In this document: piece after piece, positions 11,058 through 21,846 of the stretch
Numbering within the stretch: the first letter of the stretch is position 1
How the letters are laid out: every line of letters begins with the position of its first letter
Source: Diaporthe sp. PMI_573
Lineage: Eukaryota; Ascomycota; Sordariomycetes; Diaporthales; Diaporthaceae
Length of the DNA: 64,000 nt
NCBI GenBank assembly: GCA_021399435.1
Contig: JAJTUP010000003.1
Coordinates: 124,001 to 188,000 of the forward strand
Direction: 5' to 3'
Position numbers and translations under genes: made by a program
The notes under the pieces: generated by a model
What the model saw: only the letters and a program-made list of their open reading frames with translations
Database searches by the model: none
Told to the model about the DNA's origin: nothing

Positions 11058-14000
11058 TCAGGATTCCCATCCGCTTTCACTTCCCGCACTATCCCATTCC
11101 CTTTCACCCTTCGTCAGAAGACCATAGAACCGTTTCTTGATGGCTGCCTGGCTCTCAAGGTTGTAGGCATCATCAATGGCTGCTTGGACATTTCGGGTGG
11201 AATACACAGCTTTTCCATAGCTCTCCAACAGATTCAGCAGCCTCAAAGCAGGGGAACTGCCGGTCCGGAAGATGTGTAGGAACATCCTCGGAGTGACCCT
11301 GGTCGATGGATCCTGCCTCAGCACCATTTCCAGAGCGTCAATCGCTGGTCGATGATGCGCTGTGAGTCTGCTGGAGTCCATGCACAGGAGTTGGCTCAGC
11401 ACGTATCTCTTGTTGGCATAGCCTCTACCGGTACTCAGTTCGACTGCCGCGGTGAGATCCTCGTCAGAAATGTGTAATCGCTTTGCTAAACCCAGGATTG
11501 TATTGAGTGGAGTCGACTCGTCCATTTGGTCCTCCCGTCCATCGTGCCTCAGTCTTCTGCTATTGCTGGTCAGCAGGTGCTCGATGAACCGACTGTCCTG
11601 GTCCATACTGATCCCCGAATTTCGTATGTCAACCTCTCGTTTAAGCGCGACCGTAAGCGGCGTTTGACCTCGAAAATCCCGCACGGTAGCATCTGCCCCC
11701 TGCTGTAGGAGTAGTCTCGCAGATGGGCCATCGCGGACTCTACAGGCGTGATGCAAGGCAGTGCCATATTCCAAGTGATTGTGAGTCAAACTTGACGAGC
11801 GTCGGAGAAGCAGTGATATGACGTGTGGGTGTCTGCCTTGAATTGCAGCGAACAAGGGCTGCTCGAAATGTCCCGCCGTCGAATTGAGGTTCTGGTCCAT
11901 TGCCAAGAACGGCGCCATTAAGATGTCCATACCAAGAAGACAGGCAAGGTGTAAGGGAGGCCCGAGGAACGGTTCACCTCGGCTGATGTTCGCTCCCTGT
12001 GCTATAAGGTACTTGACAATGCTCTTGCACTCAGATTTCTGTTGTATTTTCGGCTCATCCGGCAATACCATGGAATCACACAAGGGTCTTCTTGGTGGCG
12101 CTGGAAGTGAGACCTGTTCGAGTATCCGTCGAATGCCTTCGCCTTCCATGGCTCTCAGAATCGGGGCTGCGCAAGCCTTCAGTGCTGTGTGCAGAGGTGT
12201 TCCATGATTTGGGCTTTCGCAGTCAACGTTCGCCCCAAGTGAGACAAGGGTCTGAACCAGTTCTACCCGTAAGTGCAAGGCGGCGATCTGTAGAGGATAG
12301 TCACCAGAACGTTCATCTGGTTGGTTAATGTCGACTGTCTTTTCCTGCAGTAATAAGTCCACACTGGCTAGCGAGGATCTCGCGCAAGCCAAATGGAATT
12401 GATACGTTGTCGGGGTACCGTACTCCAAGAGTAGACGAGTCATCGACTCCGAGAGACCATCGGCTGAGTATGCTTCATCGAAGACGGGCTCCACTGGGTC
12501 GCTTTCCAGAGCCGTTTCGATCAAGACCTTGACAATATTCAAGTTCCCGAGGCTGCAAGCCAGGGTAATAGCACCTTTTGCCGTTGCTCCTGAGTCAAGT
12601 AACACCTTCACAACTTCAAAGTGATTATGCTGTACAGCATTCTCCAAAGCCTCACTATCGTTGATCGTGGCGCCGGCCGAGATCAAGTGTCGAACCACTT
12701 GAACGTTACCTGAGGATGCCCCCGCAGCAAGAGGGGTACCTGATTCATTGAAATCGGATTCGATGTCTGCTCCAGAGCGAATTAAAAGAATGAGGGTATC
12801 CAGTTGACCTGCAAAGCTTGCTGCATGAATGGGACTTGCAACTGCAGAATGCACAGGGAGACTTTGATGGCTTGGTTTGAAGTGAATATTCACTGGCGCA
12901 CCTGCATTGAGCAGAGCTTCCACCATTTGTACTGCTCCTTTGCTGGCAGCAATGATCAAAGGATGCTGACTATCTTCCAGAACATCGAGCAATGGATCAG
13001 CTCCAATGGCCAAGATGCTTGCGACAATGTCCGCGTTGCCAGTCCGGGCAGCTAATTGTAAGGTGCTCATCGATTCAACGGCTGGGGGTTGATGTTTCCC
13101 ATATCTGGTCAGGTCGCGTTCCAAATTTGCTCCATGATCGAGAAGAAGCTGGGCTGTGGTTTCGTGGCCATCCACCAGAGCAGCACGTAATGCTGTATGC
13201 CACGCGCCTCCGGTGGCATTGACCTCCGCGCCAGCATCCAATAGCTTTTTCGTCAATGTGGTGTGGCCGCAACGAGCCGCGGCCTGAAGGGCTGTGCCGT
13301 AGTAATGGTACCCTTTGCCATTGACGTTTGCTCCGCGGGACAAAAGAAGTTCTACGAAGCTCTCTTGCTTAGAAAAAGCAGCCATTTGCAAAACCAGATT
13401 CCATCTGGTGTCTATCGCTTTCACCTGTGGCATCTGAGCGAGCAAGAAGAAGAGAACCGCGCCAGGCCCCTCCGTGAACACTTGGTCCAACGATGACGCA
13501 AACAGAGCACCTCGAGGTGAATGGTGGCGACCGAAGAATTTTAGGGCCTGGTCGAGAAGATCATTCTGGCCGGTAGGATCCTCAGGAAAAGCTGCTCCGG
13601 ACGCGACAAGACGTTGCAACATCGGCAATCCACATAATTCTCTCCCGGCTGCTTCAAAGAGCGCACCGAGGCACAAACCATCAGTAAATAAATGCTGATT
13701 TGAGCGTGGCATTGAAAGTGGATTCGTGGGGAAAGTTTTATTAACATCCGCACCGGCCAAGATCAATGATTGCAAGATGTGTGTCGAACAAAGCTTTGCA
13801 GCCACCTGGATTGGAAATACCCTCTGTCCACCTGGATCATTGGGGTTAGCGCCATTTTCCAAAAGAAAACAAATCACTTCTTCTTTCCGATGTTGGCTGG
13901 CTTTTCTCGATTCTTCTTCTCTGAATCTGCCGTCAGGAGAATGGGGATTGTCTGCATAGCCATGCAAGCAAGCTTGGAGTGGTGATATCACTGGCACAGA

Positions 14001-17000
14001 CCTCTCATTCCGCAGCATAGGCCTGTGGGTCAACAGAAACTGCAAGTCTAGCTCAGGACCGTCCTGGAACCTGTGATTGAAGCCAAACCTTTGGTCGGCA
14101 ACTCTTCTGAGTGAGATTCTTCTGGGTGAGGTTTTGTTGACATCGGCTCCAAGTTCCAGAATCAGGTAGCGGACTACAGCAATGTGACCATGCTTGCTTG
14201 ATTCTATCAACGCCCGGCCCAGTGCTTCGGGGATGGTCCGGAACTCAGGCCAATGAGAAATGAATAGTCGCATGGTGTCCACGTAGCCACTCTCGGCCGC
14301 GCTGACGAATGCGGCCTTGCCTGACTGCGCCTTCCGGTCACGAAGAATTGGCGTCTCTGAAAGTAGCTGTGCCGATGTGTACAGCCCATGCAAACCGCAG
14401 ATTTCAAGCGCGACATCCACTTCGGGCATTGCGAGTAGCTTATCGAAATCTAGAAGCATCTTCTCCCGAGTATTCTGAGTATGATAGGCATGCCTTTGGT
14501 CCAATTCGGGAAATCTGCTGGCCAGTTCTTTCTTTTCACCCGCGGTCAAGTATCCGGAAGCAAGTTCAAGAGCGATTTGCACCTCACTTGAAATGCCATT
14601 GGTCTTGGCCCTTCCTGCCAAGAAATCGAGTAGGGTATGGACAACAGAAAGATGCCCTTGCTTCAATGCGACTGAAATGCAAGTCCTTATCCTATCATCC
14701 GGAACATCCAGGCGCTCCTGGTGCTCCTGGTGCTCCTGGTGCTCCCTCAGCAGAAACCCAACTGTCGTCCCATCGCCAGCTGAAGCAGCGGCCACCAAGG
14801 GATAAACTTCTTCCCATTGTTCGCTTATGGAGCCGAATCTTGAGCTATATTCCATCCGTAGCGGGTCGATCGGATCATCACTATTCACAGCCTCGAATAG
14901 GCATTCCATAGCGGTCATTGTCTTGTTTGCTCCACGATCATTTCTCATCGGGCTCAGGTCTCGAGACTGGACTCGCCCAGTTGATGCTTCCCTCAGTAGT
15001 TCTTCGTACTTTTCTGGAGTACGAAGGCTGCAGGACGGATTTTCCACAGGGGGCTCAGTCTGCCCCCTTTTCCGTAATATAAGCACGACAACGTCTTCAT
15101 GCCCGCCCCTGGCGGCGGCATCCATCGCACTGCTTGCATATCCACGTACATAAATATCGGCGTTGGAGTCTATCAACAGCTTTACTGTGTCGAGGTGACC
15201 GTGGAACGAAGCTGCTTGCAATGCTGAGCCGTAAAACCCTGTGGATTGATTGACATCGGCACCTTCTTGTATAAGCAGTCTTACAATGGACGTGTGCCCG
15301 TTCAAGGCCGCAGCCTGAAGAGCAGCTCCGAGGGATCCCTTGGCATTGACTTGTGCTCCTCGAGCAATTAGAAGACGGACAATGGACTGAAAGTTGAGCA
15401 GTGCTGCCGTTCTCAGGGGTGATCCAAAGTCCCACTCGGCCTCCAAGTCCAGGCCCTGATCCAGTAAAAACTCGATCATGCCTTTTTGGTTGTGGACAGT
15501 TGCAAGAGCGACGGCAGCTGAGGGTAGGTAGTCCGAAAGAGTAGCATCGCGGCCGAGGAGCTGGCGGAGGACCCCAACTTGACCTCCTTGGATGGCCTTT
15601 CGTACCTTACGTTTCATCTTCTCTGGCTTGCTGCCCGCGAGAGACACCTGCCTTGAAATCTGGAGCCTTTGGACGACTTTGACAAAGCCTAGGAGTGCAG
15701 CCTGCTCGAGCGCTTCCTCTTGCTCGTCTTCGGATTCAACGTTCTGGCTGAGGCTGACAAGATAGAGCGCTACGTCTTCGTTTCCCCCACGAAAGGCAGC
15801 TTCCAAGGCATTTTTGAATACAGACCCACAGTCAATCTGCGCTCCAAGATGTAAAAGTTTGGCCACCACCTCCAGATGGCCTTGGAAACACGCAACGTGT
15901 AAAGGGCTACCGTATTTTCCGCATTCGATGTTGACGTGGGCGCCGTGATTTATCAAAGTCTCCAACGTTCGTGAGTGCCCGAATGCACACGCAAGATAGA
16001 CAGGCGTATGTCCCTGCTCGTTTTGCTGATTCACGTTCAAGCCTCCGATTCTGGATAGCGCCAAGACAAGGATGTCGTCTAGTCCAAACAAGCTCAGCAC
16101 GAGCTGGAAACTGAAGTCGCCTTCGGGTATGGCGCATAAAGCTGGTTTCATGATGTGTTCTCGGGGAAGGATTCGGGCGAGAGATCGCACATTACTGATC
16201 CAGGATTCGAAAGATAGTGTGGGCTCCCAGTCCTCATCAAACATAAACGATATCACGTCTTGTGTGAGATCCTTGGCTGCCGCTGCGTCCTCTTCTAGCT
16301 TGTGTGATATCTCGGTGTGGATGGGCCAGTACATCGCGGCGTAGACATAAAAGTCGTCGTTCGGGATTTTGAGGCTCCTATCGAATAATGCACTTGGCCC
16401 ACGCGAGCAGGCTTCGATACAACAGGCGGCCAGGAGGCGATGACTTTTGGGAGCCGCGAAAGCTGGGTGGCGCACTAGGAAGTCCTGAGCTGACTGATGA
16501 GCAAACCTTATGACGTTACATTTGGTGTCCAAGACGACAAAGCTCGAGCACGTAGCCATAATCTGAGACAGGTCCAGCGTCATACCCTTTGCGCCCACCA
16601 GCGCTGTCAGAAGGGCACTGGGTGTCAGTGGTTCCCTCATGAAGAGCACCCAGGATATCGTCTGAGTTGCAATCTCACGGGCCAAGTCCCCACCGTTGAA
16701 AATTCTCCTGAGGGACTCCTGATAGAGCTGGTCGATATCCTCTGGCAGTTTCCTTCGCAGAACTGTAATAAGATCATCCTCGACAGTCTCGCGACAGATG
16801 CTCTCGACTTGTAATCTCGCCCAAAGGAACCTGTGGCTAGTTAGCGAGATCTGGTGAGAGGAAAATATTTGAAAGAGGACCTACATTTCGCCAGCTCCAT
16901 GGAGAAGCTCTTGCTTCAACAATGTTCGTGTATCGACACACAGCTTCCCTTCCAGTAGGAGCTTACTCGCCACAGCATTGTCGACCAAGTGATCAATGAA

Positions 17001-18599
17001 CATTTCCATATCTCCTCGAGTCTCTTGATTGGTGATATGAATACGAAACTCTGCAACAGGTATTGCAGCAAGACGACTGGAACTTCTGGTTGTGACCAGT
17101 ACATTCACGACGTTGTCCGCCTTTGAGACGATCTCTCTCAATGACTGGATAAGAAGAGGCCGACTGAGATCGTCAACGGAATCAATAGAATCTATGACGA
17201 TCGTCATCGGATCCTCTTCCGCTAATTCCAGTATGAGCCTCACACAGTCTTTAGTTGTCAGCTTCGGCATATCCAGCTTCCCGGCTCTCGAACGTAGCAA
17301 TTGTCGCTCGTACTCCGCGCACAGGCAGTCCCGCATCTTTGTTTGATGTGTTGGATTGATTGCAAGTTGGAAGAGGATAGTCCTCATCACGCTGTCAGAC
17401 GAGCAACGATCTTTCTCGGACTCTGAATTCGAACAGTAGAAGTAGGCGAAAGGAGCCGCAGAATGGTGATTCGTTGCTTTTCCAAGGAGGGAGTCGATCA
17501 CAACTGAGCATAGGGTCGACTTCCCGCAGCCAGGAATGCCATCAAGGAGTAGTAGGGAAGGAGAACTTGCGGTTTCCCAGTCAACATACTGAGGATGGCT
17601 CTGCAGCCATTGGCCAACGTTGGGAAGACGGGACTGCGTAAGGAACTGGTGGTGAAGGTAGTATGGTGCCACGGAGAGCCACTCTAGGATATCGTTGTAT
17701 CTTCCTTGTGAGAGATCACGGGATGCCTGAGTAGAGAGTCTCATGAAGCCGGCTTCCAGTGACTGGAGAGTATGAGCGTCTGCAAGTTTTGCAAATGCGT
17801 TGACTTCAACTTCTCTTTCGCTCATGGCTTTTGCTCGGACTGCATCGATTGAGCGAAAGGGGCTTTTGAGCAGGGTGACTTGAAACAAATGTTAGTCTTC
17901 TGTAATGCTACGAATGAGCTGCCCAACGGGGTCACCACAACTTACTTAGGGTGTTCTCTGTGAAGAATTTGACACAAGTGCTCAGATGTGTCAAGATTTC
18001 CGCGTAGAGACAGGTTAGAGCATCCAATAGTTTCTTCTCGATCTCGGACTGTAACCCTCTGAGGTATAGCTTTTCGAAAGCTCTGTAGCGTACCATCATT
18101 CGGGTGATGTATTCCACTGTTTCAAAGGCTAAATTAGTGAAAGATTCTCTTTGACGGCAACCGCGAAAGCTTACAGTCATCTGACAAGGCGGCGAAGATT
18201 TGCACTTCAGAGACGGCGATTTGTAACAGAAACCTCACAGCAGCCCACGGCAGTGCAGCATGGCCGGGATCGTACTGCACAATGATGTCTCCAGTCTCCC
18301 TGAATTTGTCGACCCACCTCACGATCTTCTCCAGCACATCTCTCACGATGATGGTGTCGCCGTTGGGTTTCGTGTACTTCCATCTCTTTCGTAGAGACTG
18401 CATTCTTTTGGCTTCAGCGTTCTTCAGCACGGCGTCCTGTAGGCTGGTCAGTACCTGCGTCTGGATTGCCGTTACATAAGCTGCGGTTTTAAAATACCAG
18501 AATATCGTAGGGCTGCGTCCTTGTTGCACTTAGATTTCTTTGGAGCTCCGGGCTCAAGGACTGGAAAGCATTGTCCCATAGGTTCGTTGGCAGTGTCAT
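11058..18599 (-). CDS. NACHT-ankyrin NLR-like protein, 2437 aa
   Basis: Five exons: 18599-18498, 18436-18175, 18128-17946, 17878-16885 and 16830-11058; all phases agree. The N-terminus (residues about 1-200) is the fungal NACHT-associated N-terminal domain (LRKRWKY, IIVRDVLEKIVRWVDKF, PWAAVRFLLQIAVS). The NACHT ATPase follows, with P-loop GIPGCGKST near 296-304, Walker B TIVIDSIDSVDD near 408-419 and the HGAGEMFLWARLQVESIC motif at the exon 4/5 junction. From about residue 775 nearly to the end it carries a long ankyrin array (many copies of G-x-TPL-x-A-A-x-x-GH). Such proteins act as intracellular sensors in fungal non-self recognition. Near residue 1210 a nearly identical 9-nt tandem repeat encodes HQE units. 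The last ~150 residues are non-ankyrin. It is a neighbour of a HET gene. Confidence 0.9.
14714..14746. repeat. 9-bp tandem repeat inside the NACHT-ankyrin gene
   Basis: GCTCCTGGT is repeated three times exactly at 14714-14740, followed by a partial fourth copy. It encodes repeated His-Gln-Glu units on the minus strand. The unit is a multiple of three, so copy-number change would keep the frame. Confidence 0.85.
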
Positions 18600-19362
18600 C
18601 TTGTTGGTTTCAGTGTTGTCCGTCGCCTTCTGTCGTGCGTGGTAGTCCAGAGCTGGCAAAATCTTTTACGTAGGGGAAGAAAGTGAGGGGAATTGCAATC
18701 AGTCTCAGGCAGCTGCAGTTCTTTTAGGTTCCAATGTTGTATAATATACTCAGCCGCAGCAGGTGTTGTACAAGACGGAAGGACCAACGTTGATCCACAC
18801 CCCCTTGGGGGCTAAGGAGACATAATCTAGGCCTTATCACCTTGGCGACCGAAGACAGGACCTTGGTTTTCTAAGATTCACGTTGCACAGCATACATTGA
18901 ATTTCCGAGATATCCTCTCCCCCCCCCCCTACTACTTTTTACCTGAACTTACCTAGACACTTACTATAAAAACACCCAGACTCCCAGTATAGGTATGGTC
19001 GAATAGAGTACCAATACTAAGAAGCAGCTAGGCAACCTATATAGGGGTATTGAGGCTGTCTATTAGGTTACTACTGTTGGAATATTCTAGACTGAGGGGT
19101 TTTATTGATATGTGATATTAATATATCGTATAAGTTGAATATATATAGGGGGCATCTCGCCCACTTACACGACCCTATATAGTCTGATAGACCAAGCATT
19201 CAACACATTATTTTAAGAACTACTAGTAAAAGTAGGGCTGGGAGGTTTAAGGGGAAGATTATTTAGCTGCTGTTAGGGAAGGACGTAGTAGCTAGGAATC
19301 TAGGATTGAACCTCCTAAGGTCGAGGGCGCAAAGCTGGATGTGGGCACTGCCAGGGATGTGG
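18600..19362. other. Spacer with AT-rich and transposon-like composition
   Basis: The part next to 18600 is the promoter side of the NACHT-ankyrin gene. From about 18900 the sequence turns low-complexity: a run of C at 18921-18933, then AT-rich DNA dense in TA and stop triplets to about 19260, like an old decayed repeat. No gene was found. It ends at the hAT target duplication. Confidence 0.5.
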
Positions 19363-19370
19363 CTTGTACT
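19363..19370. repeat. Left target-site duplication of the hAT element
   Basis: CTTGTACT, identical to 21760-21767. Eight bases is the normal hAT duplication length. Confidence 0.93.
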
Positions 19371-19382
19371 TAGGGATGCCCA
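19371..19382. repeat. Left terminal inverted repeat of the hAT element
   Basis: TAGGGATGCCCA is the exact reverse complement of 21748-21759. Confidence 0.93.
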
Positions 19383-19615
19383 GGTACATGTACGAGACCT
19401 CTCGTACAGTGTACGAGTACGAGAAGGTTCGTACTCGTACATGTACTCGTACATCTTGGGTGAGGTTGTCCAACTGCCTTTTTAGGTTTAGTGTCAGGGG
19501 CTGCCGGCCGGGCTTGCAGGGCTGCCCAACCGCGACTTTCCGGTCTTATCATCTTCTTCGCCCAGCCACAACTCTGGATCTTTTCCCCCTTAAACCTCTC
19601 TGCGAAGCTATCACG

Positions 19616-21605
19616 ATGGCTAAAGACAGCGAGAGACACTTTCTTTTTGTCCGTGCCACGCCTACGGGCAAGAGTACAGTCTCCCGATGCAAATACTGCT
19701 CCAAAGAGGTTACGTGGACCTCGAATAGCCGTCTCAGCGACCATCTCGCAAAGTGTGAGGATTTCAGGAAGAAGCATCCAGTCCAAGCCAAGCTGAAGGA
19801 GAAAGCTCAAGCAAAGCTAACAGATACGGGTATTACGGCTCTGCCAACTGAGCAGTCAAAGAAGCTACAATATCTCGCATCTAACGCAGTAATCGCCAGC
19901 GGCCGACCCTTCTCCCTCTTTGAGCACAGCGCCTGGGACGCCTTTTTCGCTGAGGGTATTCCCGGCTTTAAGCCTCCTGATCGAAAAGCCGTTACTCGCC
20001 TCCTTCCGACTATCTATAAGAGTTATCGTGACGAGGTATTGAAGAAGCTTCGCGTAGCTCCGCGCCTTAACCTGATCTTCGACGCCTCTGATAATATCGC
20101 TAGTAACCGGATTATCAATATTGCGGTCCAAATACCCAACGGAGCAGCGTTCTACTGGAAGACGTTTGATACTGGCGATATTGAGCATACAGCGGAGGAG
20201 TATATCAATCTAATTTGGCCCCAACTCGAAGAGATCTGCGAGAGCGACTGGACTCGGATTAACAGTATCTGTACTGATACTGATAGTACGATGAGGACAA
20301 CCCACGAGATACTTAGCAAGACGAAAGAGCTAGGGAGCTGCTTCTTCTCCCTCTGTGACTCTCACGGGCTTCAGTTATTGATCAAAGACGTCCTCTTGAT
20401 GGAGTGCTTTGCAGCCATATTTGAGGAAGCTACCAACATTGTGAGATTTTTCTCAAAATCAAAGCTGCAGCTATCACGGTTGCGCGCCTGCCAGAAAGCG
20501 CTATATAGCGGCAAGACAAAGGCATTTATCAAGAGGTATAAGTTCAGCAACTCTATTATTAAAATACCTACTAAGTTTCCTTCTCCTTAATAGTGTAATT
20601 ACCCGATGGGGCTCCCAATACAATGCCCTCCTCTCAGTACTGGCCAACCGAGACGCCCTCCGTGCCTATGCCCGGCGGAAGGATGTCCATATCGCCCGTG
20701 AGAAGGATAAGCGGCTTGTCCTTCTGCCCCCGGTACTCGAATCGATCAACAGCGGCGTCTTCTGGGACCGGCTAGAAGCTGTCACAAGCGTTCTTGCCCC
20801 CGTTAGCGAGTTTCAGCACGCCTCGGAGGCTGACCGCTCCCATATTGGCCACGTAGTGCCGCGTTGGCTGAGTATCAAAGCTCGCTGGAAAGATATCGAA
20901 GACTCGAAGCAATATACAAGCGTGCCGTGGGAGGATATCTACCGTATCTGGAAGGCGAGGTTTGAGACTCAGACATACCCTATCCACTTTGTTGCAAATG
21001 CCCTCAGGCCGGAGACTATAGCAACCCTTAACGAGAAGCTGGCTGCACAAGACTATAAGATTGTGATAGATTTCTTAAAGGAGAGTCTTACAGATAGAGG
21101 TGATTATCGCGAGGTTATTAAGGAGTTTAATGACTTCCGCAACCAGCGCGGTATCCTCTACTCTGCAGACAACGTATTTTGGGACTGCGAATGGAGCCCA
21201 GAAGACGCTTGGGGTTGTCTGGAAGCCCAGGGTTCGAAGCTTGCCACCATCGCGGTAAGGATTTTTGGTATTCTGGCTAATTCAGTGCCCTCGGAGCGAA
21301 GTTTCTCGGCTATCAACTACGTCAATACGAAGGCTCGCAACCGGCTGTCACCGGTTAAAGCGGACTGGCAATGTTTTGTATGGATGAACTGCAGAGTTCT
21401 CGAGAGACAAGGCGCCAAAAACACCAAGAAAAGCTCACGATGGGATCAACTAGATGAGAAGGAATGGAAGGAGCTAGAAGACAGCTATATGCAGTACTTC
21501 TGCCAGGAAGAGGAGGATACAATGGAGGGACAAGCTATCGCGAGCTTCGTTGACGATGAGAATGTTATTGAGCTGGGCACAGTATTTGAGGATGAGGATG
21601 ACTGA
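19616..21605 (+). CDS. hAT transposase, intact, 643 aa
   Basis: Two exons, 19616-20535 and 20594-21605, with a 58-nt intron (GTATAAG...TTAATAG) that joins IK to SVITRWGSQYNALLS, a hallmark of fungal hAT enzymes. The N-terminus has a BED zinc finger (C-x2-C then H-x4-C: SRCKYC...SDHLAKC, residues about 22-45). The C-terminus has the hAT dimerisation region (LANSVPSERSFSAINYVN). It catalyses cut-and-paste transposition in the nucleus. No stop or frameshift interrupts it. An earlier in-frame codon lies upstream of 19616, but that would put coding sequence into the subterminal repeats, so the ATG at 19616 (MAKDSERH) is preferred. Confidence 0.92.
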
Positions 21606-21747
21606 AAATATCACGAAATTTTGGACAAATGAAGCCACAACATGTCCCAAAAGGGTAAGCCCAAAAAGCCGTACATGTACGGCTGTCGCTGTACATTGTA
21701 CGGCGGCCTCTCGTACATGTACCGTACCGTACATGTACTCGTACAAG

Positions 21748-21759
21748 TGGGCATCCCTA
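21748..21759. repeat. Right terminal inverted repeat of the hAT element
   Basis: TGGGCATCCCTA is the exact reverse complement of 19371-19382. Confidence 0.93.
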
Positions 21760-21767
21760 CTTGTACT
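21760..21767. repeat. Right target-site duplication of the hAT element
   Basis: CTTGTACT, identical to 19363-19370. Confidence 0.93.
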
Positions 21768-21846
21768 GTATGTAGCACCGACTTCTGACATCACTGCCGA
21801 CAGCACACTGAATTTTACCACCAACTCCACAGGCAGACTGACAATC

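Larger units (their letters stand above)
19371..21759 (+). mobile_element. Complete hAT-family DNA transposon, 2389 bp
   Basis: The element is bounded by perfect 12-bp inverted ends, TAGGGATGCCCA (19371-19382) and TGGGCATCCCTA (21748-21759), and by identical 8-bp flanks CTTGTACT. Just inside both ends lie dense copies of GTAC-containing words (CGTACATGTAC, TCGTAC), the kind of subterminal repeats that hAT transposases bind. It encodes one transposase whose frame is unbroken. Perfect ends, perfect duplication and an intact gene point to recent insertion and possible activity. It sits between the NACHT-ankyrin gene and the HR-PKS, 79 bp beyond the HR-PKS stop codon. Confidence 0.93.

Noticed and set aside
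20856..21605. Separate second gene inside the hAT element
   Set aside because: A 58-nt intron joins it in phase to the first frame and restores the conserved TRWGSQYNALLS segment, so it is one transposase.
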